64,000 nt of DNA from Sclerodactyla briareus (taxonomy: Eukaryota > Echinodermata > Holothuroidea > Dendrochirotida > Sclerodactylidae): NCBI GenBank assembly GCA_026419785.1, contig JAODTK010005803.1:62001-126000 (forward strand). Reading direction: 5' to 3'. Of this stretch, positions 24,541-36,270 are shown in pieces. A model generated the notes under the pieces. That model was not told the origin of the DNA. It did no database searches and worked only from the letters and a program-made list of their open reading frames with translations. How positions within the stretch are numbered: the stretch's first letter is position 1; each line of letters begins with the position of its first letter. The position numbers were made by a program, and so were the translations under genes.

Positions 24541-27500
24541 TATTAGAGTCGAGGACATAGGCATAAAAGAAATAATGATAATCAAATCTCGCAATGTAAA
24601 TTTCGGTCATTCTTCTAAAATTCTGGTGTTTCCACCGGAGTGACCTTTCAGACAGAATAGTCCCGATTAAAGTGCGGAGAGGGCATTCAGATTTTAGAAT
24701 GTCATTTCTGCTGACAAACACGTGTACTTCATAGTCAAAACTTTCCCACATGTACCTCGTGCATATAGCACATAAAATTCACTGGAACAAGGGCGACTTA
24801 GTACCGTTTCGATCTAACTTTCGCCGCGGGGAGAAAACAAAAAACATGTTGGGGGGGGGGGCAGGTCGAGGTAAGGAAAGAGCAACACGGAAGAACGCTC
24901 GACAGTGGGAATTCTAATGACCGAAACATGTAGTCAGTTCCGAGGCGCAGCCCGTGGGGGGGGGGGGGGAGACTTGGGGGAGGACTTTTGCACCCCCCAT
25001 GATGCTTCTTACACATGCCATCACCCGGCATCGTGCCCACCCCACCACTTTTAACCAGCAGTGGTTACGCGTTTAGTTAGGTTCATTTCGAAGTGGGTTG
25101 CAGTCTTGCAGATGTACCATAGTAACCGTACCGACAAAATAACAATGTTTTGCATAGCGTTGAACCAAGATCACGAAAGGATAACTGTTCAGAACATATT
25201 CGCACCATAGAATCCTCGTAATCAATGTTGTTTACAATACAACTTCACATTGCACTCGTCGTCATGGTAGCAGCCCGCCACGGAAAGACATGTCACACAT
25301 GATATTAATCATGATGACTGCACGAATGTCAGCTGTACGCGCGCGCTGCGCTAGCTTCGCACAGTGTAGCGCACTATGTCAGCCGAGTCGAGTCGTGCGC
25401 TCGGCGCGGTATGGACGCGCAAACACGTCTTGAAATGAAGTAGCAGTGCAGTACATACAGTGTATGCGTAGTTAGGTGTTCTCTTCAAACCCAGGGTGTT
25501 AATGTTAGAGACCGAATTATTGCGAACAGGATTCACATAGTCTTTTGAAATGGAAATAGGTGATTTGATTACTTCACATATTGTTTCAGGTCAGTGTCTA
25601 TATCATCCAAATATAAATCTCATGCTTGACTGGATGTGTGCAAAAGAAGAATACCGAACCAGTAGGCCTAGTGTGTTTTTTGTGTACTTTTGTACAATGA
25701 ATCGAATTTTACATGGTTCTACCACTGGCTGAATGAAATAATATATACAGTCTTACAGGTCAGACGGTTGTAGGCCTACTTGTATGTAGTTGTAAGTTGT
25801 TTACCGTGATTCAGTGCTCAATTGTCGTGTACGTTGGAGGCAGTCTACAGTGAAGGTGTGTTAAAAATAACAATGGCAGCTTTTGTTCCGTAGCCTAGCC
25901 TGGACTAGATCCTGTGCAGATATATTGTACTTGTAGACCGAGGGCAAGGGCGTAGCCACTGTCTGAAAGTAGGGGGGTGGGTCGAGGGTATTCGTGGGGG
26001 TTTCAGCAACTTGAAACCAGGGGTAGCGCCAAGCCCAAAATTTAGTGGGTCCGAGCATAGGCTTCGGACCCTTTAAAAATCCACATCTCTGAATCTAAGG
26101 GGTCCAGCTCTATTTTCGAGGGGTCCAATCATCGAGTCGGGATTTATTAATGCATTATTTGCAGCCAGGGTACTGATGTTGCTTGTAATTTACTAGCCTA
26201 GGCCTATATTATTTTAACCAGTAAGCCTGCCCACAATCAAGATGGGACGTATCCCAATCCCAACGAATTAAGCAGAAGTGCATCATTGTTGATGCACAAG
26301 TCAACCATCATCCACTAATGATTTAAGAGGCTTTTAAGATAGCACAGCAGTAAGCTTCAGGAATAGACCCCACAATATACTGCACCATCAATACTCTAAA
26401 TTCAAAACAAAGTCTCTGTCAACCATCGTGTGAGTGTTCACATGGAATGATATTGAGCACTTGTAGCTACATTAGGTTCCACCTGTACTTGCCTGTATCT
26501 GATGTTGTTCTGTTTATGCATAGTCAGAGGGAAGTTCCCTTTACAGAATAGCAATCATAATGATCTCTACGTAGCTTAAGTTATGTCCCCAATCATTGTC
26601 TTACGGCCTCGCGTTTAATGTTATAGCTATCGTACGCTGGCTACGCTCCAGTAACAAACACAAAACTAGAGTGAGTTATAGCTGGCAACACACTGATATT
26701 TAAGCTAAGTCCCAAGGCCTGTGATACTGCCTAGGCCTCTGCTCACAGACATACACATTTTTAAGCAATCTTGAGTTGGTGTAAAATAGCCTAAAAACCC
26801 TTGCACATTTTGGCACTTGCAGGTACAGTAATGGAGTAGCTGTACAAACTCTAATTACAAAGTTGCCATGCCCTCAACAGTCGATAGCTGGGCTAAAGAG
26901 ACCAATGTTAGGCATAGTGTTATCCTTCAGTACACATAAGCTTATGGTAACATAGCCTAACCAGTCCAAAACATCGTGACAGAATTTGGCCTAAGACTTC
27001 CAACGATATTAGTTTGAGATCTGTGCTGTGTCCATCAAAAGATAGAGAAATGGATCATCACTCCCCTGGTCAAAGTTAGCAAAGTAAGAGAATAATCTAG
27101 CCTAATATACGTTGAAAACTAGCAGTCTAGCAACTCAATAATGCCTAGCACTAAGCAGTAAGTTACACTTGTCCAGTCCCTGTTTTGCAACGTTGTTGTG
27201 GCTTTGTGTTTATGACACTTTTTATTTGCATTACAGTGTTTGAAACCATGCAGCAAACTTGCGGTAAAAACAAAAATCTGACATACAATGGTTGTCGTCC
27301 GAGCAGGGATACCTGGACGCACTGGTGAAGGGCTATTGTTTTTTATGCGTCCACAATGTAAACAAGCGTCCGGGACGCGCTTACGCGCAAAAACTCTACC
27401 CTTTCTTGAAACAGATAGCATCCTAGAAATGAACGGTCGTGTGTGTTTTGTCAAATTTGTCGATGACTGAATTCATATGTTCTTGGATTTCACTATATTT

Positions 27501-28595
27501 TTCAGATTTCCGTACTGCTTTGGGATGTTAATCAATTTTTCTCCAGATAGGCTATTCAGCGGTTTAGTACGCAATATTAAAACCTGCTTGAAATGCAGGA
27601 TTGCCGTTTTGCATTGGTCCAGGCCCTAAGGGCTAAGGTATGTTAATAGACCCCAAGGACGATAATAGGCTGTATGGGCCCGAAATGTTAGATGACAAAT
27701 AAGATTATAGATGATACATAGTGTGATTTCTGAAGATTATAAATTCTAATATGGGCCTATGAATGATTAAGGCCTCCGCCTAGCCTGAATCTCGCCGACT
27801 TGAGATGACCAATTAGGTTAGGAAATACAATAGCCGGAGTAAATTCAATAAGGATCTTTAATGTATTATTTGTCATACGTGTACAGACCGATCTGAAAAA
27901 AGGGAGGAGGCTTTGTTTTTTAAATGTTAGTAGGTATCCCCCAGTAGCCTCAAAACCATCCCCAAATGTTTCTTACGATTTGCAAGGTGTAGAGCTTGAA
28001 TTAAGTTTCGACTTTTGAGGCATGTTTCTTAACAGTAGTGAAAACTGAAAGTTGACAAATTGAAGAAATATGACAATTATCAAAATTGAATAAAAAAGCG
28101 GGAGAGAACGCTACTTACATTTCGGCCTGCACAGTTCATTTTGGTACATGTCATGCCAGTTGGACCAATAGGGCTAGGGACAGTGGGAATTAGACCGCCT
28201 TAGCGCGACCTTCATTGAAGGACTGGGATAGAGAATATTGGCGAGAGAAGGTAGGCCGAAGGCCAATGTGATAATTAGGTTGTGGCGGATTTTTAATTAG
28301 AATTCGAGGCTACGGGAATCAAACTAGGTTCAAGCTTTTGGGCTATTTTCTTATGTCGCAGCCTAATCTATCGCCTCAATTGCCTTTTCACTTCGTTTTC
28401 GGCGATTTGCAACAAAAATAGCATTACGGCATCACGTCAATTATACATTATTCGAAAAAAAAAAAACATTGGAGATATCATAACCGCTGGTTCATTCTCA
28501 ATGATTCTGTTTACATTAGTTTCAGTACAATTTTCTCATCTTACCGCACTGAAATTGCTCGTTATCTGTGGTTGCTATGGCAGGAATTCGCTCCC
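24541..28595. other. No gene recognised; four kb of unassigned sequence
   Basis: G runs at 24851-24861 and 24956-24969. The segment near 25950-26055 (GGGCGTAGCCACTGTCTGAAAGTAGGGGGGTGG) resembles other short GGGGCG..GGGGG pieces in the window (51910, 57848) and may be a repeat. A 111-codon minus-strand frame (27119-27454) over a CpG-richer patch near 27290-27395 has no recognisable domain. Nothing else can be supported. Confidence 0.5.
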
Positions 28596-28599
28596 GTTT

Positions 28600-28880
28600 C
28601 TAAGAAGTCGGCCGACAAAGTTCAACATGTGGAACTTTGTCGGGCAAGCCAAAAATATTGCCGCATGCGACAAAAAGTCAAACATAATTGCGTTTAACAC
28701 GGTACGACAAAGTCGGGCCCGCATATTTCAAGGAAATCGCGTGCGACGTTTTGTGTCGCGGCCGACATTTCCGCCGACATGAAAAGAGCATTTACACGTG
28801 GCGACAAAAGTCGGGCGCAAAAGTCGGGCGCGACTAAAGTCGGGCGAAACATCGTATCGTGTAAATGAGCCTTAAGAATC
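28600..28880. mobile_element. Foldback/MITE-like element with perfect hairpin
   Basis: GCCGACAAAGTTC at 28611 pairs with GAACTTTGTCGGGC ending at 28644, giving a ~13 bp stem with a 7-base loop. The remainder is built of GTCGGGC, CGACAAAAGTCG and GTGCGAC words, and the right end is CGTGTAAATGAGCCTTAAG, typical of a short non-autonomous element terminus. A matching left terminus was not found, so it may be truncated. The 93-codon frame across it is not a gene. Confidence 0.55.
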
Positions 28881-29559
28881 CAAGACGGGGATCCGGGGAT
28901 GCCGGACGGGATTTATCCACGTTGTGGATCGGCACGTCCGCAGTCCTGCAGTGAGGGCCGCTTTAGATTTTCTACGGCGCCCCGATCTACCGATCTATTT
29001 TTTTGTTTTGGACGGATTTCCGCAATCACGTAGTCGTTTATTTGGAAGTTTACTTTACATTTTTTTTTTTTTTTGACGGATTCTCCGCATCACGTTAGGC
29101 GTTTATTTCAGAAGTTTATCTTCGGAAGACAACAGTGGCGTGTTGTCAGCATCATCTTTCTCGGAAATTTGTTGTTTTTTCGCTCACTTATTGTAAATCT
29201 CCTATCGCGTTCACTCTATACCAAGGTTTATTGCTCCTGTCAACGGATTTGATACTCAAAATATTTTGGATACCTATTTCCAGACTATTTCAGGTCGCAA
29301 GCTTTTTCAGTCGAGCGCATTTTTTGAAATCCAACTTATCGGTCATATCGACGAACCTATACTATAGCCTACCACCGTAGTTTCTAATATGCAGGATTGG
29401 ATCAATATTATTTATCTGCAACGGAACTATTTTTTTGCAACGGAATGTCCGACATCTCAAGAACTTGTTTTCCGTATTCGATATCTCAACAGAGACATTA
29501 TTAGGAATAACCAGGGGAGTATTTTTCCTCATCTGTTTTGGATCTTTCTATCGTTATGG
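28881..29559. other. No gene recognised; possibly LINE 5' region
   Basis: T-rich, with two similar TTTTGACGGATT.CCGCA.TCACGT.GTCGTTTATTT segments (29008-29045 and 29071-29110). Two overlapping frames at 29389-29641 run into the LINE that follows, so part of this may be its 5' untranslated region. Confidence 0.4.
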
Positions 29560-32460
29560 AATGCGGAACAACGGACACAATTTTAAAATTGGCAATCTAA
29601 ACTGTCGTGGAATTACCAAAGAAGACAAAAAAAACAACTGAACTTTTGAAAGACCTCTGGGAATACAACCTCGATGTCACCGCCGTCCAAGAGACAAAAA
29701 TTAAAGGTCCAGACGACATCAAGATACTCGCAGTGCAAGGGTCCGATCCCATCTCATTTCATATCTTTTTTTTTCAAAGGTGCCTGTAGTAATTCCTATC
29801 ACGGAGCAGGTTTCTCTGCTAAGAGAGGAATTGATTGTACTCTCAAAACCATATCAGATCGCCTTGCTCTATTGACAGTTTATAGAACTTATCAAAATAA
29901 AGTCCACCCTTTACATATTATAAATGCATATGCCAACCTCGGTGTTAACTCACAAGAATCCTGAAAAACAGACAATTTTCTATCACACTCTGGAAAATCT
30001 AGTGAATACAATAAACAAACAGGAATTAATAATATGTGGTGATTTTAACGCCGAAGTCGGCTCATCCAATCCTCCATCAAAACCATATCGGAAAATATAC
30101 CACAGGTAAAACCAATACAAATGGTGAAGTGTTAACAGATCTCATGTCGAAACAATCTCTACTATGTAATACTTTCTACAAGCACAAACTGAGCATAATC
30201 AACACTTATACGAGTAATTTCATCAATACACAAATGCCTATCAAATCAAAATTGACTAATCCTAGCCGCCTTCACTTCAAATCTAGTAAGACGCGCTCGA
30301 GCATACAATGGCCTCCATATCCAATTGAATCACAAAATCATTATCGTAGTTTCACCTAAACGCTCCACGAGAAGGAAAATTTATCTAGTCAATAAGGGTG
30401 TTAGAAGTAAATTCAAGTCATCTTAAATCAAACCAAATTGACTTCAATGAACTGTAAACAGGCTCTGAATGAAGCATTTTTCGGATCACTAAGCTAACTC
30501 GAATAAGACTCTCACCAATTGCCTAGAAAATGCTGAAAACATAAACCCACCCACAGGAAAAGTTCGTTTCCAATATACTGAAATAGCGACGTTTCCAAAA
30601 CAAAAAGATCTCAACGCCAAATCGACACTGTAAAGATATACATAAGAAGAGATAGTTAAAAACTAAAAGGAGTAAACATAATCAAAACAGCATTCATAGT
30701 CAAATCCTGCACATGACAAAACTAATTGACGAAAATACTGAAATTGAAAATAGTAGGATGCTCTCACCGCTTCCTTTAAGCAATAAAGTAGTGCAAACAA
30801 GTAAGAAGGATCCAATTCATAAACTTTGATGATGGAATCATTGGAGATACAGATGCAAATAACGGACATTTCGAAAACAACCTCAACTGTAACAACCCAG
30901 AACCAAAACCCAACGTGCTCCCGGCACCAAACAAACCATTTGAGGAAGATGAAATAACAAGCGGTTGCATCATTGACAAATAATAAATCCCCAGGTTGTG
31001 AACCAATCACAGCCGAACATCTCCAATATGCCCACATAGCACCCATAAATACTAGCTGATATCTGAATAACATAGCTTAAACCGGAGAAAACCAATAGAA
31101 ATTAAGGAATTTAACACCAATTCAGAAACCCTGAAAAACTAAAGGCCCACCAGAAATTTAAGACCTGTGCTCTTACTTTTCAACCCCGAGGAAAATCCTC
31201 GCAATTTTAATTCAAGAAGAATCCGACCCCTAATGTGACATATACTTTTTCCGTCACCCAAACTGCCTACACCTCAGATAGATGCGCTGTCAGAGCTCGT
31301 GTTCGCTTTCAAAATTAGCTGAAAAAGCCGTAACTTCAATAGGAGATAACATCACCTTCTATTGCTGGACATGGCAGCGTTCGATACGATCCAAAGACGC
31401 ACACTAATAAATGATTGGCAACAGATCCTCGAGAACTACGACTCTATCTCATTCGACTATTATTGAACGATGTTTCATACAACGGCAAATTAGACGCAAC
31501 TAGGAAATCCTTTCAGCCCGAACATCGCGTCCCCCAGGGTGACATGCGAGTGCTTATTCTTTATAACATAACCTGGCCAACTCTTGAAAATCGGATGAAA
31601 TGACCTTGCTGATGCACAGTTATCCAACCAGCTCACTTAGTTGATCATGACTACACCGCAAATAGTAATACCGAAAATTTCTTCACCGTGGACCAACAAT
31701 ACGCTGATTGATATCTCTTGGGCATCGACTGGTGAAATATATTACAAGACATCGAAGAGCGAGTGACTGAGAAACTGACAAGAAGAAATCTAAAAAATAA
31801 ACAGCACGAAAACTGAGAAATTTTCAATCACAAGAAATGGCAATGGAAGTTGGAAGAACTGTAAATATGTAGCAAGTTTGTTGGGAACCGAGAAGACATT
31901 AACAGAAAATTGGTATAACCACAACGCTTTCAACACGCTATCAACAATTTTCAAGAGCAGACGAGTAGGGTCAAACATCAAACTCCGGATTTTCGAGGCC
32001 CTTATACAGAGTATTTTTATGTATAATTGCGAACTGTGGGGTACAACGAAGAATCTTGATCACAAAATTGACACTTTCCAAAGAAGACTACTCCGCAATG
32101 TTCTAAGCATCAGATGGACCAATAACAATTGGATATCAAAAGATGACCACTCTTATGATGGGACCAACCAAATCTCTTGGTCCTCCGTAGTAGCATATAG
32201 ACGTTTGAGATTTTCCGGTCACGTCGCGAGACTCCATGAAGAAGCTCCAGCGAAGATCGCTCTGAGAGAACCATTGAGACATACTACTAAGCCAGGTGGG
32301 AGAACTGTGACTACTCTGCTCGAAAAATCAAATCGCAATTTAGGGACATCAACATTAACAGTTTCGAGGAAGCAATAAACCTTGCGCAAGATCGATCGTG
32401 ATACGTGGCGGATGTTGATCAGTGAGCATGTCGGATAGACGAGACTCAACCTACTACTAC
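29560..32460 (+). mobile_element. Nearly full-length decayed LINE with endonuclease and RT
   Basis: Endonuclease: IGNLNCRGITKED (29588-29626), LDVTAVQETKIKGPDD (catalytic Glu in QETK), HGAGFSAKRGIDCT, HIINAYANLGVN, and LIICGDFNAEVGSS (30029-30070). RT: PFEEDEI and NNKSPGCEPITAEHLQYAH (near 30930-31035), LRPVL (31155), a TAYTSDRCAVRAR block, DTIQRR, VSYNGKLDATRKSFQPEHRVPQGD (31465-31543), and a damaged catalytic box VDHDYTANS near 31645. C-terminus: one open frame of 166 codons (31878-32378) with LLGTEKTLTENWYNHNAF, YNCELWGTTKNLDHKIDTF, RRLRFSGHVARLHEEAPAK and GGRTVTTLLEK. It ends in GTCGGATAGACGAGACTCAACC and a CTACTAC run. Numerous stops and shifts make it inactive. Two 3' fragments of the same family lie at 11515 and 19440. 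Confidence 0.9.
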
Positions 32461-32465
32461 AACTA

Positions 32466-32730
32466 CTTCAGACGCGCTACCTGAAAATGTCCCCGAAAGA
32501 GTAACACAGAACGTAGTTGATCAAACAATTTAACGCACGAAAATGTAATCCGCGTGTCAGTCCGTGTCCAGGGGAAATTCTGCGTCAATTTGTCCCGGTA
32601 GAGTAGCTCATACCGTAGATGGTCAGTCACTTTAACGCACTCGAGGGTGATCGCGTGTCAGTCCGGGAGTGCAGGGACATTTTCAAATTGCTCAATATAT
32701 TGGGCGCGTTGCCTCTCCAGTTAAAGTAAG
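32466..32730 (-). repeat. Inverted-repeat pair member B
   Basis: Reverse complement of 18800-19053, including the internal ~102 bp dimer. It abuts the LINE tail without a gap and separates that tail from the kinase 5' region. The copy at 19.8 kb lacks this piece between LINE tail and kinase flank, so it is probably a later insertion here. Confidence 0.8.
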
Positions 32731-32774
32731 GGCTGCCTGGTATAGACATGGCTTGAAAATACGCGCGCGTCATT

Positions 32775-33008
32775 GCTAACTGTTAAGGCGCACAACAATT
32801 TACATAACGCATGCGTATCGGCGTTGGTAATATTTATGATGACACAATGCAATGTTTGTTGACATTGGAGACTAGGGCATAGTGTGTACCCATAATACAC
32901 GTGCATGTACATTCACATTAGAAGCGAATCACTTCACTGTTTTGCTCCAAGCAACACACAACCAATTTTACAAAGCTTCCAACACTTTGATTTTCTTGTG
33001 AAATCAAC
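32775..33008 (+). promoter_or_regulatory. Kinase gene 5' flank / 5' UTR
   Basis: The sequence immediately before the ATG at 33009 is kept in degenerate form at 19690-19880 and 11640-11800. Its left limit follows the inverted repeat. No strong TATA box is seen; the words ATAATACACGTGCATGTACAT (32891-32911) contain a CACGTG E-box that the 19.8 kb copy lacks. The promoter role is inferred from position and recurrence. Confidence 0.5.
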
Positions 33009-33048
33009 ATGGATCAAGCGATTTCATTTGACTTACTTCGTCTGGCTG
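33009..33048 (+). CDS. Kinase gene, exon 1 (start codon)
   Basis: ATG in the context ATCAACATGG encodes MDQAISFDLLRLA plus the first base of a Gly codon. The donor G|GTATGT follows. Phase 1 matches the acceptor of exon 2 exactly (G + GT gives Gly). An amphipathic helical start is plausible. Together exons 1-3 give an uninterrupted 85-codon frame over two introns, which is strong evidence of a real gene in a window where most coding remnants are frameshifted. Confidence 0.75.
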
Positions 33049-33540
33049 GTATGTATAGAAATCAGTAACAAGTGAAATTGTCTAATTTTCTCCATGAAGA
33101 TCACAAAAATAAGAATATTATTACGAACCCCCTAAACGTACCGTAATGTATACAGATTATCCGGAGAAGATGGTTCAACTTCAGGTTAATTCTTGTTGAA
33201 CATACAGACAGCGAGAAGAAAGATAGACAGACAACATGTGGAACAGAGGTGACACATGCATAGTTGATGGTGGGGGGGGGGGTAACCCCACGCTTGTTCG
33301 CTCGCCCGCATGCCGGCGAATGGGCGCCACATGTGCTGCTATGTTAGTGATTATTGTTACAGTTGTGCGCGCGAGTCCATACCAGCCGGTCTGGAGCCTT
33401 CCGTTGATTAAGTGGTGTCGCCTAACCCTCATTTATTGGGTCTGGTTTCAACTTCTACAGGCGCACAGGCCACACGATATAGTAGAAGCCTGAGTATATG
33501 CGACTCCAACTCGAATATGTTTTTCTTTCTCTTCTTTCAG

Positions 33541-33640
33541 GTTTACTTGATTTATCCGGTAAATCAAGAAGCAGCGAGGCTGGAGGTCGTATTGAGGCAG
33601 TGTTTAATACACTGGCTTGTAACATCAATACTCTGTTACA
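33541..33640 (+). CDS. Kinase gene, exon 2
   Basis: Preceded by a pyrimidine-rich tract ending TTCTTTCAG and followed by GTGAGT, both close to consensus. The 100-base exon enters in phase 1 and leaves in phase 2, encoding LLDLSGKSRSSEAGGRI, then EAVFNTLACNINTLLQ. The second half looks helical. The last codon is completed by the first base of exon 3 (CA + G, Gln). No homologue comes to mind. The intron before it (33049-33540) holds a G run at 33272-33282, and an 85-codon frame there is not coding. Confidence 0.8.
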
Positions 33641-34445
33641 GTGAGTATATCCAACCTACACCAAAGAAAAAAAAATCGCGTAGCGCACCGGAAAAAGATA
33701 TGGAGTGAGATGGGGTGGATGTATTGATCACTCGGCCATAACAGGATGAAAATATCATTTAGAAAATATAAACCTTCCAATCCGGCTTCTTATTTAACTA
33801 GTGGGGCCTAGAGAGGGATCCATGACTCTTCTCTGCTGTTGGGCTTGATTGGTTCCAGTCCTAATTTTCATGCGGAGCACCACGCCAAGTGGCAATGAAT
33901 AATTTTCCTTGGTATGACTTCACCAGGAATTCCCTTCAAGGCTTCTAGGAACGAATTAACCCTCCACGCCTCCATGAGGACAGTAGAGTACGCAAAGATT
34001 CGTCATGGGGGGGGGGGGTCGGAATCCAAGGGAAAGTGCACCCTCATAAATGGCCTCACCCTCCCTCTTGGCAACTAAGTACAATTTATGGGCTCCTACA
34101 CACATGCTGCTGCAATATTTACTGAATAGCAGCTGCAAAACGTCTACTGAATTGCAAAAACTCGTTTTCTGTTAAAAATGCATTGATCACTTGGGCCACG
34201 GGGGTTCTACCCCTCCCGTGCGTACGTCACAGCATGAGGATCACCGATTTATAACATTCCCCCCCCCCCCTTCCTTCGGTCCGTAGCTATGAAAACTATG
34301 TAACAGAGCGAGCGCCTCCCTGGGAATAGTTGATGCCCATGAAACATACAAGGCTGACTATTACAGCAGGGTTTGTATCCCCTCAGAAAAACATAGTCCT
34401 ATTACCTGAAACATGAATTGATGCATTTCTCTTCCTTGTTTTCAG

Positions 34446-34560
34446 GAGTTACCAGGAGATTGAAGAACATAATTTCCACCTGAAGCAGAAGCTTCGATAC
34501 TGCGTCTGCAACAAGGACGGAGGGCAAGTCCGAAATGACGGCAGACAAGACAAAAGGAAG
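34446..34560 (+). CDS. Kinase gene, exon 3 (coiled-coil-like)
   Basis: Acceptor CTTGTTTTCAG and donor AAG|GTGAGA are near consensus. The 115-base exon starts in phase 2 and ends in phase 0. It encodes SYQEIEEHNFHLKQKLRYC, a charged heptad-like helix, followed by the hydrophilic segment NKDGGQVRNDGRQDKRK. The helix, together with the end of exon 2, could form a short dimerisation coil. The link to the kinase exons downstream rests on strand, order and compatible phase (0 into exon 4), not on a transcript. Confidence 0.75.
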
Positions 34561-34973
34561 GTGAGAAGTGATTAGGCCTACACCATAAAGTTGAAGGTTG
34601 TGTTCAGATCAAGTCAGTATTTTACTTTCTAGAATATAGTGCAGAGAAAAACAATATAAGTGAATGTGCTACACAAAATGACAGTGTATGTATGTATGTA
34701 TGTATGCACGACGACTACCTTAGCGCGTACGCGAGATGGCAGCCCCGACCCTCCTCTCGGTCGCACGTGAACATCGGAACTTAGCAGTAGGCTTCCGCGA
34801 CCGTCTCTTATAAGGAGCTGTGCCGCCACGCCCCGCTGCGCACCGGGTTGCCAACCGCCTCGGGCGCACGTGCTGCAGGCGCGCCACAGGCGCGCTCGGA
34901 GCTGCCGAGCGCCCTCAGCGGAAACAAGTACTTTGCTGGTACCCCATAGCGCTTCGAACGTGCGCATGCTGTA

Positions 34974-35222
34974 TGTATGTTGTATGTTGTATGTATGTAG
35001 TATGTATGTAATGTATGTATGTAGGTAGTATTTATGTATGTATGTTTGGTATGTATGTTTGTATGTATTAGTATTATGTATGGTATGTATGTATGTCTGT
35101 TTGTGTGCGGTGTGCGTGTGTGTGCGCACGTTTGTGTTTGTGTGTGTGTGGTGCGTGTGTGTGCGTGTGTGGTGTCTGTGTGTTGTGTGTGGTGTGTGTG
35201 TGTTGTGTGTGTGTGTTTGTTT
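34974..35222. repeat. GTAT and GT microsatellite
   Basis: GTAT/TGTA repeats change into a long GT/GC-interrupted tract at about 35100. Cysteine-valine and tyrosine-rich frames here are artefacts. Confidence 0.97.
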
Positions 35223-35340
35223 TGTTACTCTTGACTTGTTAACAAGATAGCTTTACCATGGATAAGTCATGCTCATACTGTAGTGCTCTCCATAATGACT
35301 CAATGATACACGATCCCTAATGAGAGTTGGAGTCGGGTCG

Positions 35341-36270
35341 AGGTCATTCCGGAGGGCCACAAGTCACAATCGGAACCTTTGTAAACACGATCATACTGGA
35401 ATGCTTTGCTCAATCGAATTTGTTCTTCAGCTTCTAATATATGCTAGGAACCCATTTTTTTGAACGTTAAGGTTTGAGGTCCTTTTTGTTGGGAAACTAG
35501 GACCATTTTCTGAAAATTCATACTTGTACGATGTAGCTTGTGGAACTAAAATGTTGACCCCCCTGGAAGGACCCAATCTCATATATAATATGTCTTTCCT
35601 AATAGCTGGATTCTGACCCCTACCTTCTGGTTTTAGAGTCAGGTTTAAGATGATCTCTGGTCAGCATAGGTCAACCAAAACCCCCGAAACACCTTGCGCA
35701 CACGACAAGTCTAGAATTGTTAGTCATCGAACAGAAATTTGGCATGCAACTCTTATGGGCGTTGAGAACCGTATGTTTTTTGGTGTAGACTGGGGGTCTT
35801 TCTGGAAACACAGGACACGTTTGACAATTTGATCTCTGTCATTCTGTCTTGTGTACACCAAAACTTAATCAACTCATATTGGTATGTGGCTTCCCCTAGG
35901 ATAAGTATATTAACTCTATTGTTTTGAGGTCAGTTAAAATCATCTGAGGTCAACAGGCGTCTAAGTATGAATTTGTGAATACGATCATTCCTAATGCCGG
36001 GTCCGATGAAGTTGATATTTAATATTGTACCTCCCTGGGAGCTTAAGACCCCTATTGTGTTTGTTCTTTTTGGTTTAAACTGTGGAAAACTCCACTTCTG
36101 AACCCGATACTCGAACCATCTGAAGATCAAGGCTCATACTTAGTATGTCGCTTTCTCTTCTCAAATGACTCATGAAAATCATGTTCATTAGGGATCAGAT
36201 CAAAGGTCATTTGAAGTCGATAGAAGTTAAAGTCTGAAGAAACTTTTTTTTTGTGAACGAGATAGTGATC
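35341..36270 (+). repeat. Degenerate AGGTCA-containing tandem array
   Basis: AGGTCA words at 35341, 35668, 35927, 35947 and 36204 mark about three to four units of roughly 260-330 bp. Shared context includes TTTGT(A/G)AACACGATCAT (35379) against TTTGTGAATACGATCAT (35972), GGCATGCAACTCTTATGGGC, GACCCC, and AGGTCA..AGTCAA/AACAG. Divergence between units is high. Confidence 0.6.

Noticed and set aside
34629-35250. 166-codon minus-strand frame and plus-strand Cys/Val frames
   Set aside because: Built from GTAT/GT microsatellites joined to a GC-rich patch; lies inside an intron of the kinase gene.
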